A stretch of DNA of 64,000 bases from Candidatus Berkiella aquae (GTDB lineage Bacteria; Pseudomonadota; Gammaproteobacteria; Berkiellales; Berkiellaceae), in the NCBI RefSeq assembly GCF_001431295.2, contig NZ_LKAJ02000001.1, positions 1,178,001 to 1,242,000 of the forward strand, given 5' to 3'. The translations under genes and the position numbers were made by a program. Below the pieces are notes generated by a model. The model searched no databases, had not been told where the DNA came from, and saw nothing but the letters and a program-made list of their open reading frames with translations. Below, piece by piece: positions 26,401 through 33,774 of this stretch (position 1 is the first letter of the stretch; each line of letters begins with the position of its first letter).

Positions 26401-28272
26401 TTTATGCCTGTGTGCCTTAGCGTTGTTCATGAAATAGAGGGATTGTTTAACGCAAAGCAACTAGAAAAATCAAAGAGTCAATTGTTTACCAGCAGGATAT
26501 ATTCTTATGCTACGGGTTCGGGACAAAGTTTTGAAAAAGATAAATGGATCTCGGCTATTTTGGCGACTATGGCAATCCATTGCACACAGGGGTATCCTTT
26601 CCCTAAATCAGAAGAAGAAGTCATGCAGTTCTTAACTCGGCTAAGCAAGAGTGAATATTTAAGTGATTCAATGAAGGAATTGATATTAGATGTCGAGGTT
26701 CGCCAAAAACTGGTTGAAGCGGAAGTTAATTATGTTAATGAGCAGACAATTTTGTTTCAATTTGCTCAAGAGCAAAATAACGATAAAATCAAAACAATCG
26801 CTTTAGATATTAGCACGAGCGATCCGATGCCTTCAAAAGAAGAACAAAAATTGCTCAAAGCTATTTTATCAGAAGGGACCTCACAAAATATTGAAGCGTT
26901 TAAGCAGATTGCTACGAATAATTTGGCATTAATTAAACAATTGATCGCTGAAAACAAGAAGTTTAACGGTAAAAATTTGATATGGTTAGCGGTTGAAGCA
27001 GGCAGAGCCGATATTGCATTGTTCTTGTATCAGAACTCTAATAACAATTTTATGAACTTAGCCGGTCCTGAAGGTTCAGTCTTTACTTTTGCGGCTAAGC
27101 AGCCAAACAAAGCAAGTTTTGTTGCTATTTGTGATGAAGTTACCAAAACAAAGTATGGCAAAGCAGGATTAACACGGGTACAAATTGATAGCCAACAAAA
27201 AATTGCTGCGCATCATGTGTTTGAAACGGGTACTTGGAATGAGATTGAAAGTTACTTATTGACAGAAACAAGATATAAAACTCCTGATTTTAAGCGAATA
27301 ACAGGTGGCCCAGACGCGGAGTTAAAAATAGAACCCAAGTTTTATGTTGACAGCCAGGGTAATACGCCACTGCATTTGCTCTTAGAGCGACCAGATGCGG
27401 ATGTGATTCTTGAAAAACTTAATAATTTTGCCATGCAGAAAAATATAACCATTCTTGATTTATTGGGTGTAGCCTCATTAAATATGCCGAATAATGAAGG
27501 AGTAAGACCCTTAGAACTGATTTGTGAAGAGAAAGCTTTAAGGGTAGCATTTTTTGATAAATTGCTTTCACAAGAAGTCCTAAAGGCAAAAAGTGCCGAT
27601 CTTGCTTATCATGGGGATTTAGCTCAGTGCCTTGATTTTGCTGTTTTAAATGGAGAATGGAAATTAGTGGATAGTTTCACTCAAGCATTCATACATTTAC
27701 ATAAAGTCAATACATCATCACTTTGGAGTAACCCTATTGAAACATTGATGACAGCAACGTTAGATAAAATATTAGCGGTATATCAAAATGAAACCACCCC
27801 CTCAGTAGAGTGGCTAAAAATTCTAGAAAACATGCAAACTTGGAGCATGTTGACGGCACCTGCTAAAATATTGGAATTAGTCAATAAATTAGATGGTGCT
27901 GAGATTACCGCAAAAAATTTCTTTCTCATGCAATCTTTATTAAAAACATTGGTAGAGCGTAAGGTTTTGACCGAAGAAAAAGTAAAACCGTATTTAGCAA
28001 AATTTGTGGGTAAAGAGATACATGGCCCTGTCATGAGTAGTAAAGAAGAAAATATCGAAATAGAAGGAACGCAGGTAGAAGTGAAAGAAGTCAAGAAACG
28101 TAAACGTCCTTTAACCCATTCGCATGATAGGCAAAAAGCTAATTTAGATGAGATGCCCATTAAAGTTGAGCAGGAAAAAGTTGAACCTGAAAAGGTTGAA
28201 CCGGAAAAAGTGGAACCTGATAATGATAAAAGCGCAACGCCATCTGTTTTTGTTAATAAAGTGAGCAAATGA
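23407..28272 (+). CDS. giant ankyrin-like, coiled-coil protein with NLS-like cluster
   Basis: This is an orphan protein of about 1621 residues. Residues 1-440 are Lys/Glu-rich coiled coil. Residues 453-498 form a Gly-rich hydrophobic segment (LVAAGGAGGIGGAV, MLGGGLLGGILGFM) that could insert in a membrane. Ankyrin-like helices appear near 894 (GKSIWHLLAE), 1187 (GKNLIWLAVEAGRADIALFL), 1317 (GNTPLHLLLERPDADVILEKL) and 1361. The tail holds KKRKRP (1563-1568), a classical monopartite NLS pattern, and then EKVEP repeats. The ATG at 23407 has AGGTG 7 nt upstream and is preferred to the GTG at 23398. The ankyrin repeats and NLS suggest a host-targeted protein; this is inference. Confidence 0.75.
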   Translation: MLGTGQYSPEKNKTNSKQMKFKYDTEGMRSILNDLIKIDKNKKGNGEFKNNLRDDYDDIKQELLQSIVPFDVPEKADIEQLELEMQELRKKMRAAREVDSLVPSGEDVKNLQEFKRKKAQLQAAKKSLEKLQRIIKVLFDSEEIESLKDTIKEHIEDKVEYGSDDALWEIEDAINKWLLKAKKIILEEFPLEFNEEMKAVFEKLEKKDTERFKLLHVEHVVNLKRAEIAAMTHPGDEGLQKAMHKAYVLYQIETSQLQFDISQAISKNSNEYEEKIIASALEPILEEFLRGETFGAYEFKYPESVTDEMQHLLRHHVDLLQAREKNEIALAYYREQFAAYSELTDNLKEYGIRDQMQGKEYERLREYYEGEMKKAIEIQQQSNQKLAIIIGDFIVKNSVNENDKVVKGIKQMLGSAAKQDLNYILTQAEKGTELGWLQWISTQTFADRCKRGMAGLVAAGGAGGIGGAVTGMGIFSPVTATAGMLGGGLLGGILGFMSPELGSQAKEKIAELKEMTVTFIWGETNKISAEYFKDPVEMAGLNPKYEPTDRMRAKWGEKGADIIAYAYVNLLFDLHVKLLYGEPENRDELKQLYMHFYRNYQMLRGDAKEIANLYKHDNWGADRAELQVNAANGLNLEEHLKHDLAAMMLLVEHEDKIHANKIRNAINMLANGMKTLSQDQQLLLQFQEAPEIKLLPSTVSSKMFETTLLIEGAQKEPENKAVKKSEENDGKAEIEEDQLVIAPVKQGQMVVKKTVTPSPSKAIVSINKEAVKQQELIMTLKEQALVVAQNEAEKQKIKSKFNKVDALTQIAVGSKQTALHIEKAQEGFIEKSTKLNANMNVTKAADCLKAHEYEKFQFWFENVFLPKYKSKDNVSQKDALSRKMLDDEGILQYQGKSIWHLLAEDSIAGNEMFLFMMRKLRETNFEPFANCFDFDYVDEHGMNGIVYAALLSNPENSELLNSFFKIMIQSYPNDLTVCKLMNKTFEDIIRLKAPGELFFMPVCLSVVHEIEGLFNAKQLEKSKSQLFTSRIYSYATGSGQSFEKDKWISAILATMAIHCTQGYPFPKSEEEVMQFLTRLSKSEYLSDSMKELILDVEVRQKLVEAEVNYVNEQTILFQFAQEQNNDKIKTIALDISTSDPMPSKEEQKLLKAILSEGTSQNIEAFKQIATNNLALIKQLIAENKKFNGKNLIWLAVEAGRADIALFLYQNSNNNFMNLAGPEGSVFTFAAKQPNKASFVAICDEVTKTKYGKAGLTRVQIDSQQKIAAHHVFETGTWNEIESYLLTETRYKTPDFKRITGGPDAELKIEPKFYVDSQGNTPLHLLLERPDADVILEKLNNFAMQKNITILDLLGVASLNMPNNEGVRPLELICEEKALRVAFFDKLLSQEVLKAKSADLAYHGDLAQCLDFAVLNGEWKLVDSFTQAFIHLHKVNTSSLWSNPIETLMTATLDKILAVYQNETTPSVEWLKILENMQTWSMLTAPAKILELVNKLDGAEITAKNFFLMQSLLKTLVERKVLTEEKVKPYLAKFVGKEIHGPVMSSKEENIEIEGTQVEVKEVKKRKRPLTHSHDRQKANLDEMPIKVEQEKVEPEKVEPEKVEPDNDKSATPSVFVNKVSK

Positions 28273-28287
28273 AATGCTCACTTTATT
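28255..28287. terminator. bidirectional terminator enclosing a stop codon
   Basis: AATAAAGTGAGCA (28255-28267) pairs perfectly over 13 bp with TGCTCACTTTATT (28275-28287). The TGA stop of the giant gene lies in the 7-nt loop, so the hairpin is both its 3' coding end and its terminator. It also serves the convergent TraB-like gene. Confidence 0.8.
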
Positions 28288-28294
28288 AAAGAGG

Positions 28295-29287
28295 TTAGAC
28301 AACAGTTCTGAGCTTAACAGTATGCTTGTTTTCTAATTGTGGATCACAAACTCTCTCGATAGAAAATCCTTCTTCTGCCAGTAATTGGAGCAGCCCTTGT
28401 TCCGGTATGAGCAGATGATTGTAACCACAAGCTAAAAGCATATTGTTAGTTCCTTGATTGTGTTGGTTAAGAAAAACTTTTAACCAAAGTTGGTTTTCTG
28501 TTTTAACTTGCTCGAGAAAGTCTGTATCAAGTGTCACCCCTTCTTTTTCTATGTCTGTTTCGAGAAATTGTTTAACAGTCTCATTTTGTAAAAGAAGGCA
28601 TTGTTCAGTATTGCTATAATGTTTATTGATTGTTTCTGCAAGCGAGGATAACTTGAGAGTTAAGTGATGTATTTCATTGCCTTGGCGTTGAATATGATTT
28701 TGTAGTTCTTGTTCGTTGATTTTACAATAGTTTACATATCCTTCTTTACTGGGGTCATTTAATTCAATGATACGCTTTGCTTGATTTTTAAAAAGTTGAA
28801 CAAGCGCTGTGTCAATGATTAATTGTTCAGGATTTATTCTGTTTTCAATAAACATTTTAAAAAAAGTTTCTAAAAGGGGTAAAGATAGATTCTCAAGCTG
28901 AAGGTGCTGATGATCGGTATTGGTAAAAACTTCAAGCAGTTCAAGGATATCTTTTGTAAACCGAGTCTTAACTTCTTCTTTTAACTTATAGGTAAAGGAA
29001 AAAGTATATGATCCATAACATGGATTCTCGCTGATCATCTTTGTGAAAAATTCTGGTGGAAGTATCGCAAAACCTTCGGTTAATAAACACTGGCTGTGTT
29101 GAATGATTTGCAATACATATTCTGGCATAAAGGCTAAGGGAATCGCATGTATATGGCCTAACAGATGATGTACCTGATTGCCTTTGCTGACGCGATAGAG
29201 TGCTGGATATTTAACGGTGACTTGAGGTGCTTCAACAAATGGTGCGGTAGTTTTGTTATAAAGTGGTGTAAAGGATTGTTGTAGCAT
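28295..29287 (-). CDS. TraB/GumN-family protein
   Basis: This 330-residue protein has the two end motifs of the TraB/PrgY/GumN family. Near the N-terminus is VHHLLGHIHAIPLAFMPEYV with HSQCLLTEGF, and at the C-terminus NMLLACGYNHLLIPEQGLLQLL followed by GFSIERV. In this family the His and Glu residues are thought to form a metal site, and some members are proteases or modify peptides. No signal peptide is seen, unlike many GumN proteins, so it may act in the cytoplasm or be exported another way. The middle is helical and less conserved. AGGACGAG lies a few nt before the ATG. Confidence 0.75.
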   Translation of the reverse strand: MLQQSFTPLYNKTTAPFVEAPQVTVKYPALYRVSKGNQVHHLLGHIHAIPLAFMPEYVLQIIQHSQCLLTEGFAILPPEFFTKMISENPCYGSYTFSFTYKLKEEVKTRFTKDILELLEVFTNTDHQHLQLENLSLPLLETFFKMFIENRINPEQLIIDTALVQLFKNQAKRIIELNDPSKEGYVNYCKINEQELQNHIQRQGNEIHHLTLKLSSLAETINKHYSNTEQCLLLQNETVKQFLETDIEKEGVTLDTDFLEQVKTENQLWLKVFLNQHNQGTNNMLLACGYNHLLIPEQGLLQLLAEEGFSIERVCDPQLENKHTVKLRTVV

Positions 29288-29394
29288 AGCTCGTCCTAAA
29301 ATTATTCAGTTTTATTGCAAATGAAAGTTCGCTAACATTATCACTTTGCAGATCGACGATCAAACAATTTATAAATAAATTCGTAAAATATATT

Positions 29395-29414
29395 ATTTAG
29401 TTAATTAACTAAAT
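29395..29414. promoter_or_regulatory. 20-bp perfect palindrome in divergent intergenic region
   Basis: ATTTAGTTAA and TTAACTAAAT are joined without a spacer. The site lies 108 bp upstream of the TraB-like gene start and 84 bp before the 19-bp repeat array. It could be an operator for a dimeric regulator. Confidence 0.5.
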
Positions 29415-29497
29415 TTGGTAAAATTGTTTATTATTCTTAAATGAAGTGGCCTCAATTATAAAAGAATTCTCAGGACATCCAAAATTAAGATCCATAG

Positions 29498-29687
29498 AGA
29501 TTCATGGGACAGCCAAAGATTCATAGGACAGCCAAAGATTCATAGGACAGCCAAAGATTCATAGGACAGCCAAAGATTCATAGGACAGCCAAAGATTCAT
29601 AGGACAGCCAAAGATTCATAGGACAGCCAAAGATTCATAGGACAGCCAAAGATTCATAGGACAGCCAAAGATTTATAGGACAGTCAA
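29498..29687 (+). repeat. 19-bp direct repeat array, 10 copies
   Basis: The unit AGATTCATAGGACAGCCAA is repeated head to tail at exactly 19-bp steps from 29498 to 29687. Copies 2-9 are identical; the first has one change and the last has two. A more degenerate relative lies just upstream (about 29471-29497). There are no spacers, so it is not CRISPR. It fills much of the 565-bp gap 29288-29852 between divergent genes, together with AT-rich sequence. The spacing resembles iterons or a multi-site protein-binding array. Confidence 0.95.
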
Positions 29688-29852
29688 AGGTTTAAGAGAA
29701 TAGATGTAGGTACTCGTATTATTTCATTTTATTGCATGGTTAAAGCCAATAAATAAATTTCTTCTACACAATCTAAGAAAAAACACCAATAGACAGTATA
29801 TGGTTAAATAACTAATATGAGGTCAGCTTTTTAATGTTAATGTAGGTTTGGG

Positions 29853-31622
29853 ATGTTAAATACACAATTGTTACCACCCGGTGTTAGGCTTGACGAAGAT
29901 CTTAAAAGAACCGTAGATGATTGTGCTGCAAGTTTAAATGCAAAGCCATCGCCACCTCCTGAAATGATTAGCCAGACCTTGAAACAGCTTGGCTTAGCGG
30001 TTGTAGAATATGTAACGAAACATAAAGCAAAATGCTTCCAACTATTAGAAAGCTCGAAACCCATTAAAATCAAAAAAGCAATCTTGCTTACATTCGTGGG
30101 TGGTACGGTTGAAGATATACCGCAGGTTTCAGATCTTATTGCTTATTGTTATGAGCTATTTGATCATGAGAGTGCTAACACTCAATTTGAAGGGGTATTT
30201 AAACCATTAATTGATTTTATCAGTGATGTTTTAAATGAAGTGACAAGAATTAATGCCTATGGAAACGATATTAAAGATATTCTTAGATTTCAATTGGCAA
30301 CTTTACATTCTCAGATTGCAAATTTATATTTATTAGTTTATCAAAGAGAAAAAACGGTATTTCATTTACAAGAGAAATTTTCTTTGGTAGATGCTATACA
30401 GACCGAACAATACAAAGGTCTATATCTATCCGATATTTATTGTATGGTGACAGTATATTTAGATATAAATGATTTGGTATCAGCTGCAAAGATTCTATGC
30501 TTAGAGCGAGAAAAATGCATAAGGAATGCAGGAATCTACAGTGATTTTTGCGTAGTTCTAGCCAATAAGCTTGCAAAGCAACGACAATATTCCGACGCAA
30601 TAACCTGGTACAAAGAAGCGTTTAATATTAATGAAACACAGGGTTTGAATTTAAAGATAGATAATTTAATTGCAGATCATATTGATCAAATGACGCAATA
30701 CTTAGAAACCCTTACGCGAAGTTCTTCCATCCAGCTAGAGCCCTCAGAACAAATGAGTAAACGCATGATGATGGCGGCTGATTATCATGTGGTAATCGCA
30801 GTAGCTATTCCTGAATGGTCGCCAGAGTATATCACTCGATTGAAGCAGTTGGCTGGAAAATTTGCTTTTGATTTTGCACCTGAAAAATTGATAGTGCACA
30901 AGTTGTCATCAGTAAGCGTTAAAAACTTGGCAAAGATAATTGGAGCAATAAACAAGCTGGAAAAAGAGCATCAAACGCGCCTAAATCGACCATTTGAAAA
31001 TCCAATTGTGGAACTGCAAAGCCGTATTGAAGCTTTAACGATAGATGAGCTATTACCCGTTTGTTCATCTTCTCATACGGCATCAATCCCATCTTGTTCA
31101 ACCGATACCGTAGCACCTAGCAGCGCTAAAAAAGCTTCTATTAAACGTAAAACTCGCGGCAAGCCACAAAAAAGACAGCAGGTTGCTCTCAAAGTGACTC
31201 AAGCTCCAAGGTGTGATGCAGAAAAATATGGGTTTAGTCGTACGTTATTTGGCATGCATGCCTTTCAGGAATGCCGAATGCGGGGTGATAGTCAACGTGT
31301 GTTTTACGTTGTCAAAGGTAAAATCGAAGCATCCAATCGTCGGCACGATAATCAATATCTATTTGATAGTTTAATCTCTGAGCCTAAAATTGTTCCACCG
31401 TGTGGTGAAGAAGGTTTTAAATGGATGAAAGTGGGAGAGCGACAAGTTTTGGTTGGAAAAGTATTGAGCACTAAAAAACGTTTATTTCCAACGCTTGCAC
31501 AACGAAATGAACAAGGAGCTATCGCTTTTCTGTATGGTAGTATCGTGAATACTAAAAATGGTGTTGCCACTTATGAGGTAAAACATTATGCACCGCCTGC
31601 TAAACCGAAACCTGGCAAATAA
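29853..31622 (+). CDS. orphan protein with basic linker
   Basis: I do not recognise this protein of 589 residues. The N-terminal 300 residues are helical; the stretch RQYSDAITWYKEAFNINETQ looks like a single TPR-type helical pair. A Ser-rich linker leads to a very basic segment at about 425-442 (KKASIKRKTRGKPQKRQ), which is NLS-like or nucleic-acid binding in look. A C-terminal domain of about 140 residues has RTLFGMHAFQECRMRGDSQR and mixed beta/alpha pattern without a known motif. No signal peptide or membrane segment is present. It stands alone downstream of the 19-bp repeat array, which may control it. Confidence 0.65.
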   Translation: MLNTQLLPPGVRLDEDLKRTVDDCAASLNAKPSPPPEMISQTLKQLGLAVVEYVTKHKAKCFQLLESSKPIKIKKAILLTFVGGTVEDIPQVSDLIAYCYELFDHESANTQFEGVFKPLIDFISDVLNEVTRINAYGNDIKDILRFQLATLHSQIANLYLLVYQREKTVFHLQEKFSLVDAIQTEQYKGLYLSDIYCMVTVYLDINDLVSAAKILCLEREKCIRNAGIYSDFCVVLANKLAKQRQYSDAITWYKEAFNINETQGLNLKIDNLIADHIDQMTQYLETLTRSSSIQLEPSEQMSKRMMMAADYHVVIAVAIPEWSPEYITRLKQLAGKFAFDFAPEKLIVHKLSSVSVKNLAKIIGAINKLEKEHQTRLNRPFENPIVELQSRIEALTIDELLPVCSSSHTASIPSCSTDTVAPSSAKKASIKRKTRGKPQKRQQVALKVTQAPRCDAEKYGFSRTLFGMHAFQECRMRGDSQRVFYVVKGKIEASNRRHDNQYLFDSLISEPKIVPPCGEEGFKWMKVGERQVLVGKVLSTKKRLFPTLAQRNEQGAIAFLYGSIVNTKNGVATYEVKHYAPPAKPKPGK

Positions 31623-31664
31623 CGTGGGTTCTCATTATTGAATGCTAGCTAACATTAGGGGGAT

Positions 31665-31973
31665 TCATACTTTTACTTGAATCATTCCTTCTATGATCCT
31701 CACTTCAAATGTGGGTAAATCTTCATAGGCAGGCGGAGCAGTCACTTCGCCGGTTTTTATGCAGAATCGCGCACCATGGTAAGGGCAGATGATTTCATTC
31801 CCAAGAACTGGACCGTCACTTAAGGGTAAGCCTTGATGGGGGCAGCTATCTTCAATGGCATAATACTCTCCATTGAGATTAAAGAGTGCAATGGGGTGTC
31901 CATTAATGGCTTTAACGATGGGGTGTCCAGGTTGGCAGGCTTCTTTAGTGGTAAAATCAAACCATTCTGACAT
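31665..31973 (-). CDS. Rieske-type [2Fe-2S] ferredoxin
   Basis: A small soluble 102-residue protein. The Rieske ligands are Cys44-Pro-His46 and Cys63-Pro-Tyr-His66, with the usual 16 residues between the pairs. It lacks a membrane anchor and disulfide cysteines, so it belongs to the soluble ferredoxin class seen in oxygenases and NirD-like proteins rather than cytochrome bc1. Its start overlaps the end of the SufU-like gene by 17 nt, so the two are translationally coupled, which suggests a role in Fe-S metabolism or electron supply. Confidence 0.9.
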   Translation of the reverse strand: MSEWFDFTTKEACQPGHPIVKAINGHPIALFNLNGEYYAIEDSCPHQGLPLSDGPVLGNEIICPYHGARFCIKTGEVTAPPAYEDLPTFEVRIIEGMIQVKV

Positions 31974-32415
31974 AAGAATTCTCTTCTTGCGGTTCTTTGA
32001 TTAAGGCAACTTTCAATAGCTGCCAAGGTAATGTGGCGCATTTTACCTTTAAAGGTAAATGATGAATATGCTTAAAGAGGGTTAATTTACCTAAAGCAGA
32101 AGTTTCGCTGGTCACATTGTTTTCAAGGAGTTGTAAAAAGGCCGCAAAGCAATCTTGCGCTTCTAATACCGTTTTATTTTGTAAGTGTTCAGTAAGCAAA
32201 GAAGCTGAAGCGATGCATAGATGGCAACCAGAACCTGTAAACTGGATGGCTTTAATCGCTTGGCCTGTGAGTATCAAGTAGATCTTAATGTCATCTTCAC
32301 ATAAGGGATTGGAGCCAAACGCGGCATGTGTTGGATTTTTCAGTTCTCCAAAATGCCGGGGATGTTGGCCATGGTCAAGGAGGATTTCTTGATAACGTGC
32401 TGATAGTTCACTCAT
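31957..32415 (-). CDS. sufU: SufU/IscU-like Fe-S cluster scaffold
   Basis: This is a 152-residue protein of the NifU-N/SufU family. The three conserved cysteines are Cys39 (NPLCEDD), Cys64 (GSGCHLCIASASLLTE) and Cys126 (VKCATLPW). The conserved Asp after the first Cys is in place at 41, but the usual CGD is CED. An extra Cys67 lies close to the second ligand. SufU proteins act as cluster scaffolds or as zinc-dependent sulfur acceptors of SufS. No sufBCDS genes are in the window; only the Rieske gene follows in the same unit. Confidence 0.88.
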   Translation of the reverse strand: MSELSARYQEILLDHGQHPRHFGELKNPTHAAFGSNPLCEDDIKIYLILTGQAIKAIQFTGSGCHLCIASASLLTEHLQNKTVLEAQDCFAAFLQLLENNVTSETSALGKLTLFKHIHHLPLKVKCATLPWQLLKVALIKEPQEENSYVRMV

Positions 32416-32719
32416 ATTCAGAATCTAAACTCGCTGGTACTTCCAAAAAATATTCACGTTGGCATAAAAAAAACGCATGCTACTGGTTTTATAATAAACA
32501 ATCAATTGTTGTAGTTTGCTTTCCTGAAATATTCAGCCATATTGGTTTTGTGTTTTTGAAATAATGAATTTATCGCCAATTAATCAACATTTGCGCCTAT
32601 CTTAGGAAGGGCTTCCTATATTCTTTTGCTTAGAAATAAAACAGATCTTAAAGTAAATGTTAATTTTGCAACATAGATTCAAATTTACCTCGCTAACAAA
32701 ACTACTTTAGTTAAAAAGG

Positions 32720-32748
32720 TTACTCTCGATACGCCTAACTGCTAAAAT
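32720..32748 (+). promoter_or_regulatory. candidate promoter of the phytase-like phosphatase
   Basis: TTACTC (32720-32725) and TAAAAT (32743-32748) are separated by exactly 17 bp, giving a leader of about 28 nt. The rest of the 367-bp gap (32416-32782) is AT-rich and holds only a short GGAAG/CTTCC inverted repeat; no gene is seen in it. Confidence 0.5.
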
Positions 32749-32782
32749 GAAAGTAATGTGAGAATGAAGCGGCCAATGACCT

Positions 32783-33715
32783 ATGATCAAATTCTTTAAA
32801 AAAATCATTTACGTAGTTATGGGCCTATTATTGGTTAGCGTAGCTCATCTGGCACAAGGGAAATCCATGTTAGTATTTGATGAAGACTCATCCTATGAAA
32901 TTCCAAGAAATTTTCGCACAACAAGAGATCCTTTCTTACCTAATCAAGAAATTCAAATGCTTCCTTCTCGGCTTGGCTTATATGAATTACAAGCGGTTGC
33001 GAGTGCACAGTTTTCTGAGAGAACGTTAAAGAATGCTTTGCCAAAACTTCAAGGGAATGTATGGATAGTCGATTTGCGTCGTGAATCTCATGGTTTTGTC
33101 AATGGATTACCTATTAGCTGGTTTGCCCCACATAATTCGACAAACTTGGGTTTGTCTGCGACCGAAATTTTGCAAAAAGAAGCGAAAATGATTGGGGATT
33201 TAAAAGCAGAAAATCCGCTTTGGGTACAACGTATCACAAACAAAAAAATGGGCGTTATTCAAGAGACTCAGCCGGTTGAGGTAGTTATTTCAAATCTAGA
33301 GACAGAAGAGACATTGGCACATCAATTGAAGCTTGGTTATTCGCGCTTTGTTGTACAAGATCATTTTCGTCCTGATGATGAAACCGTGGATCAATTTATC
33401 AATCTCGTTAAATCGCTGAAGCCAAATACTTGGCTTTACATTCATTGCCGAGCAGGTAAAGGAAGAAGTACTAGTTTTATGGTGATTTACGATATGCTCA
33501 AAAATGCCAAAACAGTACCCTTAGACGAGATTTTATTACGGCAAAAAATGTTAGGTGGTTCCAATTTCCTTCATATATCGAACAAGCCAGAATCCTTATG
33601 GAAACGAGAACCTGCGTTAGAGCGTAAAGCTTTTCTTGAAGATTTTTATCGCTATGCAGCCGATCCGGAAGGATTTCCAAAGAAAAGCTGGTCAGAGTGG
33701 TTGAAGCAGGAGTAA
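32783..33715 (+). CDS. secreted PTP-like phytase / tyrosine phosphatase
   Basis: The protein has 310 residues with a signal peptide (about 1-26, ending LAQGKS). The catalytic P-loop HCRAGKGRS has nucleophile Cys222 and Arg228, the CX5R signature of cysteine phosphatases. The upstream VDLRRESHGFVNGLPISWF and the DHFRPDDE general-acid loop match cysteine-dependent phytases (PTPLP), which remove phosphate from inositol phosphates; related secreted enzymes of intracellular bacteria act on phosphoinositides or phosphoproteins. Sec export to the periplasm is expected. Substrate cannot be read from sequence. It is a lone gene with its own candidate promoter. Confidence 0.87.
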   Translation: MIKFFKKIIYVVMGLLLVSVAHLAQGKSMLVFDEDSSYEIPRNFRTTRDPFLPNQEIQMLPSRLGLYELQAVASAQFSERTLKNALPKLQGNVWIVDLRRESHGFVNGLPISWFAPHNSTNLGLSATEILQKEAKMIGDLKAENPLWVQRITNKKMGVIQETQPVEVVISNLETEETLAHQLKLGYSRFVVQDHFRPDDETVDQFINLVKSLKPNTWLYIHCRAGKGRSTSFMVIYDMLKNAKTVPLDEILLRQKMLGGSNFLHISNKPESLWKREPALERKAFLEDFYRYAADPEGFPKKSWSEWLKQE

Positions 33716-33732
33716 ACCGCGAGGTTTGAGCA

Positions 33733-33762
33733 GTCATTGCGAGCGTGGCGACTCGCAATGAC
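33733..33762. repeat. palindromic element GTCATTGCGAG, terminator-like
   Basis: GTCATTGCGAG (33733-33743) and CTCGCAATGAC (33752-33762) form a perfect 11-bp stem with an 8-nt loop. This motif is typical of small dispersed palindromic repeats known in several intracellular bacteria. Here it separates two convergent genes and may also end their transcripts. Confidence 0.75.
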
Positions 33763-33774
33763 GGTGTCAAAAAA

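Noticed and set aside
27783..28268. 161-codon ORF on the minus strand
   Set aside because: It lies wholly antisense to the 3' end of the giant ORF, and its Ser/Thr-rich GSTFSGST repeats are just the complement of the EKVEP-coding repeats.
29498..29687. CRISPR-like array
   Set aside because: The 19-bp repeats are directly contiguous with no unique spacers, and no cas genes are present.
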